DNA of 64,000 nt from contig JAUOZS010000001.1 of the NCBI GenBank assembly GCA_032334055.1, positions 966,501 through 1,030,500 of the forward strand. Direction: 5' to 3'. The translations under genes and the position numbers were made by a program. Position 1 is the first letter of the stretch; each line of letters starts with the position of its first letter. The notes under the pieces are model-generated. The model saw nothing but the letters and a program-made list of their open reading frames with translations, was not told the DNA's origin and did no database searches. This DNA is from Selenomonadales bacterium 4137-cl (GTDB lineage: Bacteria > Bacillota > Negativicutes > Sporomusales > UBA7701). Below are positions 42,102-49,955 of this stretch, piece after piece.

Positions 42102-43012
42102 TGGACTTCTTGGCCCTGACAGGGCGACCCAAGGACAAGTTCATCCAGTTTGCTCTCGACTTCAACAAAGTGAAACACCCGGAGCGCCTTACGTTTCCTC
42201 GACTCGCCTCGGAGAAGATCGACGGTGTATTCTGCCTGGCTCACAGGCACGAAGGTGACGTGACGATTTACTCACGAACAGGCGAGGTCTATACCTCCAT
42301 GAGGCACATCGAGGAGGCCCTCAAGGACATCCTGGAGGATGGCGAGATCGTTATCTTCGAGGCGTGTGGGCCGATGGGGACCCCGCAGCCGGTCGTCAGT
42401 GGCTGGTGTCGGGACACCAAGGAACAACACCCTGAGCTGATGGCGGGCTGTCACGACTACATCTACATCAAGGAGTTTTTGCATGGAGGCCACGTGCTCT
42501 ATCACCGGCGACACGCCATCTTGAAGGCGTGCGTTGATAACTGGCGCGCCTTCAAGGCCACCAAGGCAACCTACTGGACCCTCTTCTGCATAGCTCAGAA
42601 GCCTGTAGTGTCCCTCGACGAAGCCAAGGCATACGCCGAGGAAATATGGGCAGGTGGTGGTGAGGGCGTCGTTCTGCGGAACCCTGACGCCGTGTACCAA
42701 CCGGGCAAGCGCAACGATGACATCATCAAGATCAAGAAGGGCGTCTCGTATGACCTGGAGGTCGTGGGCCTGAAGGAAGGCAAGGGCAAGTACAAGGATA
42801 CCCTCGGGACCCTCGTGTGTCGCTGGAAGGATGGCAAGACAATCGAAATCAGCGGCATGACGGACGAGCAGCGGCGATGGTGGTGGAAGTATCCCCACAT
42901 GATCGTTGGTAAGGTTGTCCAGGTGGATGCCATGTGCGAATCCTCCAAGGGCCTGCTGCGGGAGCCGAGATTCAAAGGGCCGCGCTGGGATAAAGAAAAG
43001 GGGGACTTCTGA
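42101..43012 (+). CDS. ATP-dependent DNA ligase, T7 gp1.3-like
   Basis: 303 residues. Adenylation motif EKIDGVF with Lys39, DGEIVIFEACG (motif III/IV), EGVVLRNPDA and DDIIKIKKG (motif V), then a small OB domain. Short phage ligase type. In T7 the gene follows the RNA polymerase; here it lies between polymerase and exonuclease. An in-frame GTG 12 bases upstream is possible, but the TAATG coupling favours 42101. Confidence 0.93.
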   Translation: MDFLALTGRPKDKFIQFALDFNKVKHPERLTFPRLASEKIDGVFCLAHRHEGDVTIYSRTGEVYTSMRHIEEALKDILEDGEIVIFEACGPMGTPQPVVSGWCRDTKEQHPELMAGCHDYIYIKEFLHGGHVLYHRRHAILKACVDNWRAFKATKATYWTLFCIAQKPVVSLDEAKAYAEEIWAGGGEGVVLRNPDAVYQPGKRNDDIIKIKKGVSYDLEVVGLKEGKGKYKDTLGTLVCRWKDGKTIEISGMTDEQRRWWWKYPHMIVGKVVQVDAMCESSKGLLREPRFKGPRWDKEKGDF

Positions 43013-43203
43013 TGTTTAAGCCGTGGTTTCGCGCGCTGATTACCTTTCTCCCGTTCCGCGCCTGGCGTCTTTCGGTCGGCGTGGCGATTCTCCCTGCGTG
43101 TGTTGTCCACTACATCTTTATGGTGTTCCGCGAGTCGCTCGGGGAGTTTGCTGGCGAAGTCAGAGCATTATTTAGAAAACTCTGGCGATGGGAGGACGAC
43201 TAA
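43012..43203 (+). CDS. Small membrane protein
   Basis: 63 residues with one long hydrophobic helix (LSVGVAILPACVVHYIFMVF) flanked by basic residues and an amphipathic C-terminus. ATG overlaps the ligase stop (TGATG). Unknown. Confidence 0.6.
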   Translation: MFKPWFRALITFLPFRAWRLSVGVAILPACVVHYIFMVFRESLGEFAGEVRALFRKLWRWEDD

Positions 43204-43204
43204 G

Positions 43205-43432
43205 GTGGGCAAAGAGTACGTCAACTGCGATCGCTGCGGCGCGCAATTTGAATCGGCCGCCCACGGGCTGTGTCCCCGCTGTACCAAAGAGGTGGTCATC
43301 GTCCCAAAGGCTGAATACGACCGACTCCAGGAGCGGGACAAATTCCTTTCCTGCCTTGAGGCAGCCGGCGTGGATAACTGGGAAGGCTACGAGGACGCCT
43401 GCGCGATGCGGGATGTTAGGGAGGATTCCTGA
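43205..43432 (+). CDS. Small zinc-ribbon phage protein
   Basis: 75 residues: VNCDRCGAQFESAAHGLCPRC gives a CxxC...CxxC ribbon, followed by PKAEYDRLQERDKFL helix. GTG start with GGGAGG eight bases upstream. Unknown. Confidence 0.6.
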   Translation: MGKEYVNCDRCGAQFESAAHGLCPRCTKEVVIVPKAEYDRLQERDKFLSCLEAAGVDNWEGYEDACAMRDVREDS

Positions 43433-43692
43433 TGCAAGTTACCTGGCGAGCCTGGCTTAGGGAGTTTTTCAGGATAACTCTCGACGTTGCAGATAGATGG
43501 GGAGGCAGGCTGGGCTTGGGATGCGTTGCTTCGGCGCTTGCCTACATGTTTACACTCCTCGTCTGCTGCTTTTTCACCGCCCTGGTATGGCCGTGGGCCT
43601 TCCTGTACGTTACCGCAAGGGTTCTATGGTTCTACCTCGGCGAGTTCTACATCTGGATCACCAAGAAACAAGTGGAGACCGGAAGCAAATAA
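43432..43692 (+). CDS. Small membrane protein
   Basis: 86 residues, two adjoining hydrophobic segments (LGLGCVASALAYMFTLLVCC, FFTALVWPWAFLYVTARVLW). ATG overlaps the previous stop. Unknown. Confidence 0.6.
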   Translation: MQVTWRAWLREFFRITLDVADRWGGRLGLGCVASALAYMFTLLVCCFFTALVWPWAFLYVTARVLWFYLGEFYIWITKKQVETGSK

Positions 43693-43932
43693 TTGGACGA
43701 ATACATTCAGGTCCTGCTGAAGATCATCTTCAAGCCTCGGACCTTCCAGTGTGACTTCGCCCGCGAGCACGCGGCAAAAATCGCGGAGATGGCCTCGCGG
43801 GGTCACATCACCTGTATCCTGAACGGCCGGGTCTTTCCGAAATGGTACGGGACCAAGGCCGCGATGGATTTCATCACTCAGCACGGCGTTAAGATTGGCC
43901 TGGAGACGGAGAAGGAGGGAAGCAAATGCTGA
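43693..43932 (+). CDS. Small phage protein
   Basis: 79 residues from a TTG directly after the previous stop; GGAAG lies upstream. Contains CDFAREHAAKIAEMASRGHI and VFPKWYGTKAAMDFITQHG. Overlaps the exonuclease start by seven bases. Function unknown. Confidence 0.55.
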   Translation: MDEYIQVLLKIIFKPRTFQCDFAREHAAKIAEMASRGHITCILNGRVFPKWYGTKAAMDFITQHGVKIGLETEKEGSKC

Positions 43933-44702
43933 CCCTGCTTGTCGATGGCGACATGATCGTCTTCGAGATATGCTCCGCGATTGAGGTTCCTACGTGCTGG
44001 CCCTGCGAAGACGGAGAACCGGGAGACCTCTGGACCCTCCATGCGGATGCAGCCGAAGCTAAGGCCAAGGTTGACGACCGCGTTCAGTCTCTGGTCGAGA
44101 GGGTGCTCCGTAAGGTTAAACATAAGGGCGACTATGAGATCGTCCTCTGCTTCACCGACGAGACCAACTTCCGCAAGCGCATCCTTCCGACCTACAAGGC
44201 GAACCGCGCCGGCAAGCGCAAGCCTGTCTGCTACTACGGGGTTCGGGAATGGATCAAGCAGAACTACAAGGCGTATCAGCGCCCCGGACTTGAAGCGGAC
44301 GACTGCATGGGCATCCTCATGACCAGCGCCAAGAACAAGACGATCCTCCTCTCTGGTGACAAGGACTTCAAGTCTGTGCCGGGGATGTTCTACGACTTCA
44401 AGAAGGATGTCCTGCACGAGACAACCGTAGAAGAGGCCAACTATTGGCACCTCTACCAGACGCTGATCGGGGACGTGGCGGATAACTACAAGGGCTGCCC
44501 CGGCGTTGGTCCGGTTGCGGCCGAGAAGATTCTCGCAAAGGGTGCAACCTGGGACGTGGTTCTGGGTGTCTTCACCTCGCGCGGGCTTTCGGAGGTCGAG
44601 GCGCTGACCCAGGCTCGGGTAGCAAGGATTCTCCGCAAGGAAGACTACGACTTCAACAAAAAGGAGCCGATTCTATGGACTCCCCGAACCGAGAAGAAGT
44701 AA
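43926..44702 (+). CDS. 5'-3' exonuclease, T7 gp6-like (FEN superfamily)
   Basis: 258 residues. LLVDGDMIVF at the start, LEADDCMGILM, LSGDKDFKSV and GDVADNYKGCPGVGPVAAEK (metal ligands plus helix-hairpin-helix) are the FEN/T5 exonuclease motif set. In T7 gp6 removes primers and degrades host DNA. GGAGGGAAG upstream. Confidence 0.95.
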   Translation: MLTLLVDGDMIVFEICSAIEVPTCWPCEDGEPGDLWTLHADAAEAKAKVDDRVQSLVERVLRKVKHKGDYEIVLCFTDETNFRKRILPTYKANRAGKRKPVCYYGVREWIKQNYKAYQRPGLEADDCMGILMTSAKNKTILLSGDKDFKSVPGMFYDFKKDVLHETTVEEANYWHLYQTLIGDVADNYKGCPGVGPVAAEKILAKGATWDVVLGVFTSRGLSEVEALTQARVARILRKEDYDFNKKEPILWTPRTEKK

Positions 44703-45175
44703 AGCTGCTGGAGCGTCGGCTCCTTACGAGCTACGACTTCGATACCCTGGCGAACGCCCTCGGGGCGCATATGCTGCGGGAGGCTGAGAAGGGACACCCA
44801 TTGAGGCACCTCATGGACCTCAAAAAGGTGCGTCAGTGGCTCATGTGGGGCTTCCGTGGCGATCCGTCTACGGGAGTCCTCGATGTATTCGAAGCCGGCG
44901 ATGAGATAGTGGGCGCTCTGGGCTGGGCGGTAGCCCCCATTCCTTGGGGTCGCTACTCGGCTTTAAAGGAGCTTACTGTGTTCTCTGTTGGTCACGAGCG
45001 CGCCGGCTTCGGGCGGGTGGTTTTGGAGCGACTGCGGCATCTGGCGGACAAGCACAATTGTGCCATCATCGAAACCGGCAGCGCCCTTTGTACCGACCCC
45101 GCGCTTCTCAGGAACCTCTACATGGGCCACGGAGGCTTCCAGTGGTCCTATCCCAACTTCGTAAAAGTGCTTTAA
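44675..45175 (+). CDS. GNAT-like phage protein
   Basis: 166 residues. LDVFEAGDEIVGALGWAV and ELTVFSVGHERAGFGRVVLE look like the strand pair and acetyl-CoA loop of GNAT N-acetyltransferases, and the end NLYMGHGGFQWSYPNFVKVL fits the last strand. The usual Q/RxxGxG/A appears only partly (RAGFGR). Overlaps the exonuclease by 28 bases. Role unknown. Confidence 0.55.
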   Translation: MDSPNREEVKLLERRLLTSYDFDTLANALGAHMLREAEKGHPLRHLMDLKKVRQWLMWGFRGDPSTGVLDVFEAGDEIVGALGWAVAPIPWGRYSALKELTVFSVGHERAGFGRVVLERLRHLADKHNCAIIETGSALCTDPALLRNLYMGHGGFQWSYPNFVKVL

Positions 45176-45188
45176 CAGGAGGCCACGC

Positions 45189-45398
45189 ATGGACAGATTC
45201 ATTGATGAACTCGACGACAAGACCCCGTACATCCCGCCCCTGGTGGTAAGCTGGCTCGAAGAGCGGCTTTCGCTCGGTATTTTGCTTGACGAGAAGGGGC
45301 CGGCCGATGGATTGGAACGTCTAGGTTTCCTAAAGGGTGCCCAGCACGTCCTTAACGTCCTGAAGGCCGCCCAGGCGAGGGCAACCAATGTGCTTTAA
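45189..45398 (+). CDS. Small phage protein
   Basis: 69 residues, MDRFIDELDDKTPYIPPLVV, helical C-terminus (FLKGAQHVLNVLKAAQARAT). CAGGAGG upstream. Common style of short gene just before the virion block; unknown. Confidence 0.6.
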   Translation: MDRFIDELDDKTPYIPPLVVSWLEERLSLGILLDEKGPADGLERLGFLKGAQHVLNVLKAAQARATNVL

Positions 45399-45588
45399 GA
45401 TCGGCAGCTACCCGGTGCAGAATACCTCGCTAACCGCGCGGGACATCGTACCCCAGACCGGCTCGGCAACTCCCGACTCTCCGGTCCTCGGGACTGCTGG
45501 GGATTATTCTGGGACCCAAAAGAAGACCGGAAAGGATACCCTGAAGATTGACCTCGACGAGGACACCTCAAACAAGGTTGTCTTTTAG
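45388..45588 (+). CDS. Small virion-associated protein candidate
   Basis: 66 residues, low complexity, with GTQKKTGKDTLKIDLDE near the end, a variant of the 'RKKGKxxLxID' tail seen in small podovirus tail-assembly proteins and in the next gene. Starts inside the preceding gene. Possibly a second gp7.3-type protein. Confidence 0.55.
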   Translation: MCFKIGSYPVQNTSLTARDIVPQTGSATPDSPVLGTAGDYSGTQKKTGKDTLKIDLDEDTSNKVVF

Positions 45589-45609
45589 CAGGTAGAAAGG
45601 AGCGAATTG

Positions 45610-45858
45610 ATGGGTGTTATCTCGTGGATTTTAGGGGCGGTCGCGGCCAAAAAGGCGGCATCGGCGGCCTCGCCTTCAGTCACCACGACCACAGCGCCAA
45701 CCTCGGCAGCCTCGCCCGCAGCGGCGGCAGCAGCCCCCACAACGGCAGATACGGACGCGGATACGGCTAGAGCTATAATCCGCAAGAAGGGGAGAGGAAA
45801 ATCCAGGCTGACGATTGACACCGGCTCCTCCTCGGGAGGGACCGGCCTGAATGTCTAA
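45610..45858 (+). CDS. Tail assembly protein, T7 gp7.3-like
   Basis: 82 residues. Hydrophobic N-terminus (MGVISWILGAVAAKKAAS), an Ala/Thr/Pro-rich middle, and the C-terminal RKKGRGKSRLTIDTGSSSGG that aligns with T7 gp7.3 (RKKARAGGKKSLSVARSSGG). In T7 it helps tail fibre attachment. AAAGGAG upstream; located directly before the portal as in T7. Confidence 0.75.
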   Translation: MGVISWILGAVAAKKAASAASPSVTTTTAPTSAASPAAAAAAPTTADTDADTARAIIRKKGRGKSRLTIDTGSSSGGTGLNV

Positions 45859-47401
45859 CCCCGATTTCTTCGCCCCTGAAACGGTCGCCGGGATGTATAA
45901 GCGCCTCGCCGCCAAGCGGGAGCCTTATATCCGAAGGGCCGAAGAGGCTGCGCTCTACACGATTCCCTCGCTGTTCCCCAAGGAAGGGTCTAACGGCACC
46001 ACTGAGTTCCGTAAGCCCTACCAAGCGTTAGGCGCTCGGGGCCTCAACAATCTCACCGCCAAGATTCTCCTTGCGATGTTCCCGCCGAATACCACATGGT
46101 TTCGCCTGGGGGCCACCGAAAAGGCGAAGGAGGAGGTCAAGCAGCAGATCGGCGAGGATGCGGCCTCCGAGCTGGACCACCGGCTCAGTCTCCGCGAGCA
46201 AAAGATTATGCGCTATCACGAGACCCGTCAATTCAGGGTCACGTTAGGGGAAGCGATCAAACAGCTTCTGATGGCCGGGAACGGCTGCCTCTTCATGCCT
46301 CCGAAGGAAGGCGGCATAAAGCTCTACAAGCTCAGTAGCTACGTGTGCGAGCGGGATGGACTTGGGAATGTTTTTAACCTAATCGCCGAGGACGTTCTCG
46401 CTTATGCGGCGCTCCCCGATGCCGTCCAGGAGCTGATCTCCAGGGGGTCCTCTCAGCACTCCCCGGATCAGGAAGTCAAGATTTACACCCGGACGTTTCT
46501 CCAGGATGACCGATGGATTTCCTACCAGGAAGTTGATGGTCAAAGCATCCCCGACTCCGGGCAAGATTACCCGAAGGACCTTTCCCCCTGGATACCCTTG
46601 AGGATGTCCAAAGTGGATGGTGAGAGCTACGGGAGGGGTTACATTGAGGAGCACATCGGCGACCTCGAATCCTACGACCGCCTGTGTCAGGCCATGCTTG
46701 AGTACGCGGCAATCGCCGCCCAGATCAAGTTCCTCGTCAACCCCAACGGGCAGACGCAAGCTCGTCGCCTGGTGAACTCCAAAAACGGGGACTATATCCC
46801 AGGCCGTAAGCAGGACGTAGAGGCCCTGACACTCGACAAGTTCGCCGATTTCCGCACCGCCAAGGAGCAGGCCGACACTCTCGCAGCGGGACTGTCGATG
46901 TCCTTCCTGCTTAACTCTGCGGTCCAGCGCCAGGCCGAGCGGGTCACGGCGGAAGAAATCAGGTTCGTGGCGAGGGAGCTGGAGGATACCCTCGGGGGCA
47001 TCTACAGTCTTCTCAGCCAGGAGCTTCAGCTTCCGCTTGTCAGGCGGTCTGTGGTCCAGCTTCAAACAATGGGAGAGTTGGAAGAGCTGCCGAAGGGCAC
47101 GGTCGAGCCAACCATCACCACCGGCCTAGAGGCATTGGGCCGGGGCCACGATCTCGAAAAACTGAAAACCTTCCTCTCCTACATGGAAGGAATCCCCGAG
47201 GCCGCCAGCTACATGAAGCTAGGCGGTCTTCTTACTATGGTCGCCACGGCGCTCTCAATGGATATCTCCAGCCTCGTCCGAACTGAGGAGGAAGTCCAAC
47301 AGGCGAACCAGCTCGCGCTTTTGCGTGACATGCTGACCAAGGGAGCGCCTCAATTAGCCGGGGGCTTCGCCCAGGCGCAACTACAAGAAGGAGGTAAATA
47401 A
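45851..47401 (+). CDS. Head-tail connector (portal) protein, T7 gp8-like
   Basis: 516 residues (T7: 536). Starts with a conserved segment MYKRLAAKREPYIRRAEEAA, contains FRKPYQALGARGLNNLTAKI and GDLESYDRLCQAMLEYAAIA, the podovirus head-tail connector pattern. Forms the dodecameric portal used for packaging and ejection. GGGAGG upstream; overlaps gp7.3 by eight bases. Confidence 0.95.
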   Translation: MSNPDFFAPETVAGMYKRLAAKREPYIRRAEEAALYTIPSLFPKEGSNGTTEFRKPYQALGARGLNNLTAKILLAMFPPNTTWFRLGATEKAKEEVKQQIGEDAASELDHRLSLREQKIMRYHETRQFRVTLGEAIKQLLMAGNGCLFMPPKEGGIKLYKLSSYVCERDGLGNVFNLIAEDVLAYAALPDAVQELISRGSSQHSPDQEVKIYTRTFLQDDRWISYQEVDGQSIPDSGQDYPKDLSPWIPLRMSKVDGESYGRGYIEEHIGDLESYDRLCQAMLEYAAIAAQIKFLVNPNGQTQARRLVNSKNGDYIPGRKQDVEALTLDKFADFRTAKEQADTLAAGLSMSFLLNSAVQRQAERVTAEEIRFVARELEDTLGGIYSLLSQELQLPLVRRSVVQLQTMGELEELPKGTVEPTITTGLEALGRGHDLEKLKTFLSYMEGIPEAASYMKLGGLLTMVATALSMDISSLVRTEEEVQQANQLALLRDMLTKGAPQLAGGFAQAQLQEGGK

Positions 47402-48237
47402 TGGTAGGCGAAGACATCAAAGCCACGCCCGAGGAAATCTACGGCAAGAACGCCGTAGTGGGCACAGTGGCGGACTCCGTTCAGGGTCAGCAGGTCACGA
47501 TCCAGACGGCCGGCTCGCAGACTGTGAAAGTATCGGCCGAGGACCTCGTGAGCAAGGGTGCGGATGCCCCGAAGGCTGATCCTGCGGAGGAGCAAGCAAA
47601 AGAGAAGGCCCCGGAAAAGCCGTCCGGGACCGAAGAGACTGCTGAGAGTGAGACAGGTGAAGAGTCAGGCGAGGATGTCCTGGCGGCGGACCTTAAGGAA
47701 CAACTGGAGGCATCCGCAGCGGCTGAGAAGGACCTGACCGAAAAGGGTCTCGACTTCAAGGCGCTTGAGGCCGAGTTTATGAACACCGGCACCCTCAGCG
47801 CGGCCTCGATGGAGGCCCTCGCCAAAGTGGGCTACCCCGAGCAGGTCGTCAAGGCGTATCTCTCGGGCCTGACGGCTACCGTCGAGCGATTCACGTCAAA
47901 GGTCTACGAGATGGCCGGGGGCAAAGAGACGTACAAGCAGATCACCGGCTTCATCAAGGCCCAAGGCAAGGGCCACGTGGACGCCTTCAACGCGGCCATC
48001 GACAGGGGCGACATGAAGAACCTGGAGATTATCCTCCGGGACGCCAAGGCGCAGATAACCGCAGCCCGTGGCACCGCCAACCCCACGATCACCGGGGGAA
48101 CCAAACCATCCGCACCGGGCGGGTTTTCGAGCGAGGCCGAGCTGATCGCGGCCATGTCCGATCCGCGCTATGGGCGTGATTCCGCCTACCGCGCCAGTGT
48201 GGAAAAGAAAGTTGCCAAATCCACGATCTTCTCATAA
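47401..48237 (+). CDS. Capsid scaffold protein, T7 gp9-like
   Basis: 278 residues, acidic and helical (EEQAKEKAPEKPSGTEETAE), with a conserved central segment EAEFMNTGTLSAASMEALAK and a basic C-terminus ending SVEKKVAKSTIFS, as in podovirus scaffolds. TAATG coupling with the portal. Followed by a hairpin and the capsid gene. Confidence 0.9.
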   Translation: MVGEDIKATPEEIYGKNAVVGTVADSVQGQQVTIQTAGSQTVKVSAEDLVSKGADAPKADPAEEQAKEKAPEKPSGTEETAESETGEESGEDVLAADLKEQLEASAAAEKDLTEKGLDFKALEAEFMNTGTLSAASMEALAKVGYPEQVVKAYLSGLTATVERFTSKVYEMAGGKETYKQITGFIKAQGKGHVDAFNAAIDRGDMKNLEIILRDAKAQITAARGTANPTITGGTKPSAPGGFSSEAELIAAMSDPRYGRDSAYRASVEKKVAKSTIFS

Positions 48238-48266
48238 AGAAGCCGTCTCACGCGGGCTTCTCTTTT
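48238..48266 (+). terminator. Hairpin between scaffold and capsid genes
   Basis: AGAAGCC and GGCTTCT around a ten-base loop, followed by CTTTTATTG. A weak terminator or processing site directly before the capsid gene. Confidence 0.55.
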
Positions 48267-48303
48267 ATTGTCAAATCGCTAACACGAAAGGATGAATAAC
48301 TGA

Positions 48304-49296
48304 ATGAGTATTATCGTAGCAACCCCAGGCCGCGACGTTAACGCGACCACCCCTACCAATCTTGACTCCTTTATGAAGGTCTTCTCCGGGGAGGTCCTGA
48401 CGGCTTATAGCCGCGCCTCCAAGACTGAAGGACGACACTTCGTCCGCACCATCTCGGCCGGTAAAGCGGCCAATTTCCCCGTTCTCGGCCGCACCACAGC
48501 CCGCTACCTTCCGCCCGGTAAGAGCCTTGATGAAGGGCGGCAGAACATCCCCGGCACCGAGCTGCCGATCCTGATCGACGGCCTCCTGGTTGCCGATGCG
48601 ATGATTACTGACCTCGACGACGCGATGAACCACTTCGACGTGCGTGCCCCATATTCCACCCAGCTAGGAGAAGCGTTGGCCTATGCGGCTGACGGAGCTG
48701 TCGTGGCGGAGCTGGCGAAGCTCGTGGTGGCAGACGAGGAGAATCTTACCGGCCTCGGCAAGGGGGCAATCGTTGCTAAATCGGCCGCCGCTGGGACTGC
48801 TATCACCAGCGCCACGCTGGGCGCTCTATACCTGGACATGCTGCTCGAAATGCAGTACAACATGGACGCGAATAACGTCCCCGAATCCGACCGTGTGGCC
48901 TATATCGCGCCGGACGTGAGTGCCGCGCTCGTTAACGCAAAGGTCGTCATCAACAGCGACTATGGTGGTTCCTCGAACATCCAGGAGGGACGCCCCGTTC
49001 GTGTTGCAGGTTTCAACCTAGTGAACTTCCCCAACCTGACGCGGGGTGGAGCTTCGACCACGGACATCCTTCAGGGTGACGGCCACATCTTCCCTGCGAC
49101 TTATGCCAGTACCGCGAAGATCGTCGCGGCCCACCGTTCGGCCGTAGGCACCCTGAAGCTGATCGGCCTCGGCATGGAGCACGCCCGCCGCGCCGAGTAC
49201 CAGGCGGACATGTTCGTTGCCAAATATGCGATGGGCCACAGGGGCCTGAGACCTGAAGCCGTCCAGATGGGCACGATGACTATAGAGGCCGGCTAA
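48304..49296 (+). CDS. Major capsid protein, T7 gp10-like
   Basis: 330 residues (T7 gp10A: 345), HK97-fold type. FMKVFSGEVLTAYSRASKTE, HFVRTISAGKAANFPVLGRT and ELPILIDGLLVADAMITDLD follow the T7 capsid pattern. GAAAGGATG upstream. No sign of a frameshifted minor form; a strong terminator follows. Confidence 0.95.
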   Translation: MSIIVATPGRDVNATTPTNLDSFMKVFSGEVLTAYSRASKTEGRHFVRTISAGKAANFPVLGRTTARYLPPGKSLDEGRQNIPGTELPILIDGLLVADAMITDLDDAMNHFDVRAPYSTQLGEALAYAADGAVVAELAKLVVADEENLTGLGKGAIVAKSAAAGTAITSATLGALYLDMLLEMQYNMDANNVPESDRVAYIAPDVSAALVNAKVVINSDYGGSSNIQEGRPVRVAGFNLVNFPNLTRGGASTTDILQGDGHIFPATYASTAKIVAAHRSAVGTLKLIGLGMEHARRAEYQADMFVAKYAMGHRGLRPEAVQMGTMTIEAG

Positions 49297-49314
49297 CTCT
49301 CAAGTAATACAAGG

Positions 49315-49349
49315 AGGGACCTATAGGACAACCTGTAGGTCCCTTTTTT
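49315..49349 (+). terminator. Terminator after the capsid gene (T-phi equivalent)
   Basis: AGGGACCTA and TAGGTCCC form an eight- to nine-pair stem around TAGGACAACCTG, followed by TTTTTT. T7 has its main class III terminator (T-phi) in the same place after gene 10. Confidence 0.92.
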
Positions 49350-49381
49350 ACCTTATTTCAGTGAAAGGAGGCCACCGACTG

Positions 49382-49954
49382 ATGCTCATCTCATCTAACG
49401 TGACCGTAGATGCCATCAACGAAATCCTGAGTGCCATCGGGGACGCCCCGGTCAATTCCATCGAGAACCCCACAAACGTCAATGTCATAAACGCCATCGC
49501 CATCTTGGAGCGGACCAACCGCAAAGAGCAGGCCCGTGGCTGGAGCTTCAACATCCGCGAGTCCTATACCCTCAATCCTGACACCACCACCAAGAAAATC
49601 CCCTGGTCGAACCTGTTCCTGCGAATAAAGAGCGCGGACGGGACGAAGTACGTGCGCCGAGGTGATTACCTCTACAACTTCACAGACCAGACCTATACAT
49701 TCGAGAGGGCAATCGAGGTCGAGTGTATCCTCCTGGTGTCCTTTGAGGAAATGCCCGAGGCGATGCGGAGCTACATCACCGCCAAGGCCGCGCTGGAATT
49801 TCAAGTAAAGTACCAGGGAGATGAAGCCCTGACCGAAGAGCTGAAGAGAAACCTGGCGGATGCCTGGGCGCGCCTTCAGGAAGATGAAATGGACCTGAAC
49901 AACTTCAACGTCCTGGACACCGCCGAGGTCGCCCTGATCGCACGGAGGCATTGA
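49382..49954 (+). CDS. Tail tubular protein A, T7 gp11-like
   Basis: 190 residues (T7: 196). VDAINEILSAIGDAPVNSIE at the start and ARGWSFNIRESYTLNPDTTT are the family pattern. Gatekeeper ring between portal and nozzle. ATG 49382 with AAAGGAGG upstream; a GTG seven codons earlier overlaps that site and is rejected. Confidence 0.94.
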   Translation: MLISSNVTVDAINEILSAIGDAPVNSIENPTNVNVINAIAILERTNRKEQARGWSFNIRESYTLNPDTTTKKIPWSNLFLRIKSADGTKYVRRGDYLYNFTDQTYTFERAIEVECILLVSFEEMPEAMRSYITAKAALEFQVKYQGDEALTEELKRNLADAWARLQEDEMDLNNFNVLDTAEVALIARRH

Positions 49955-49955
49955 T

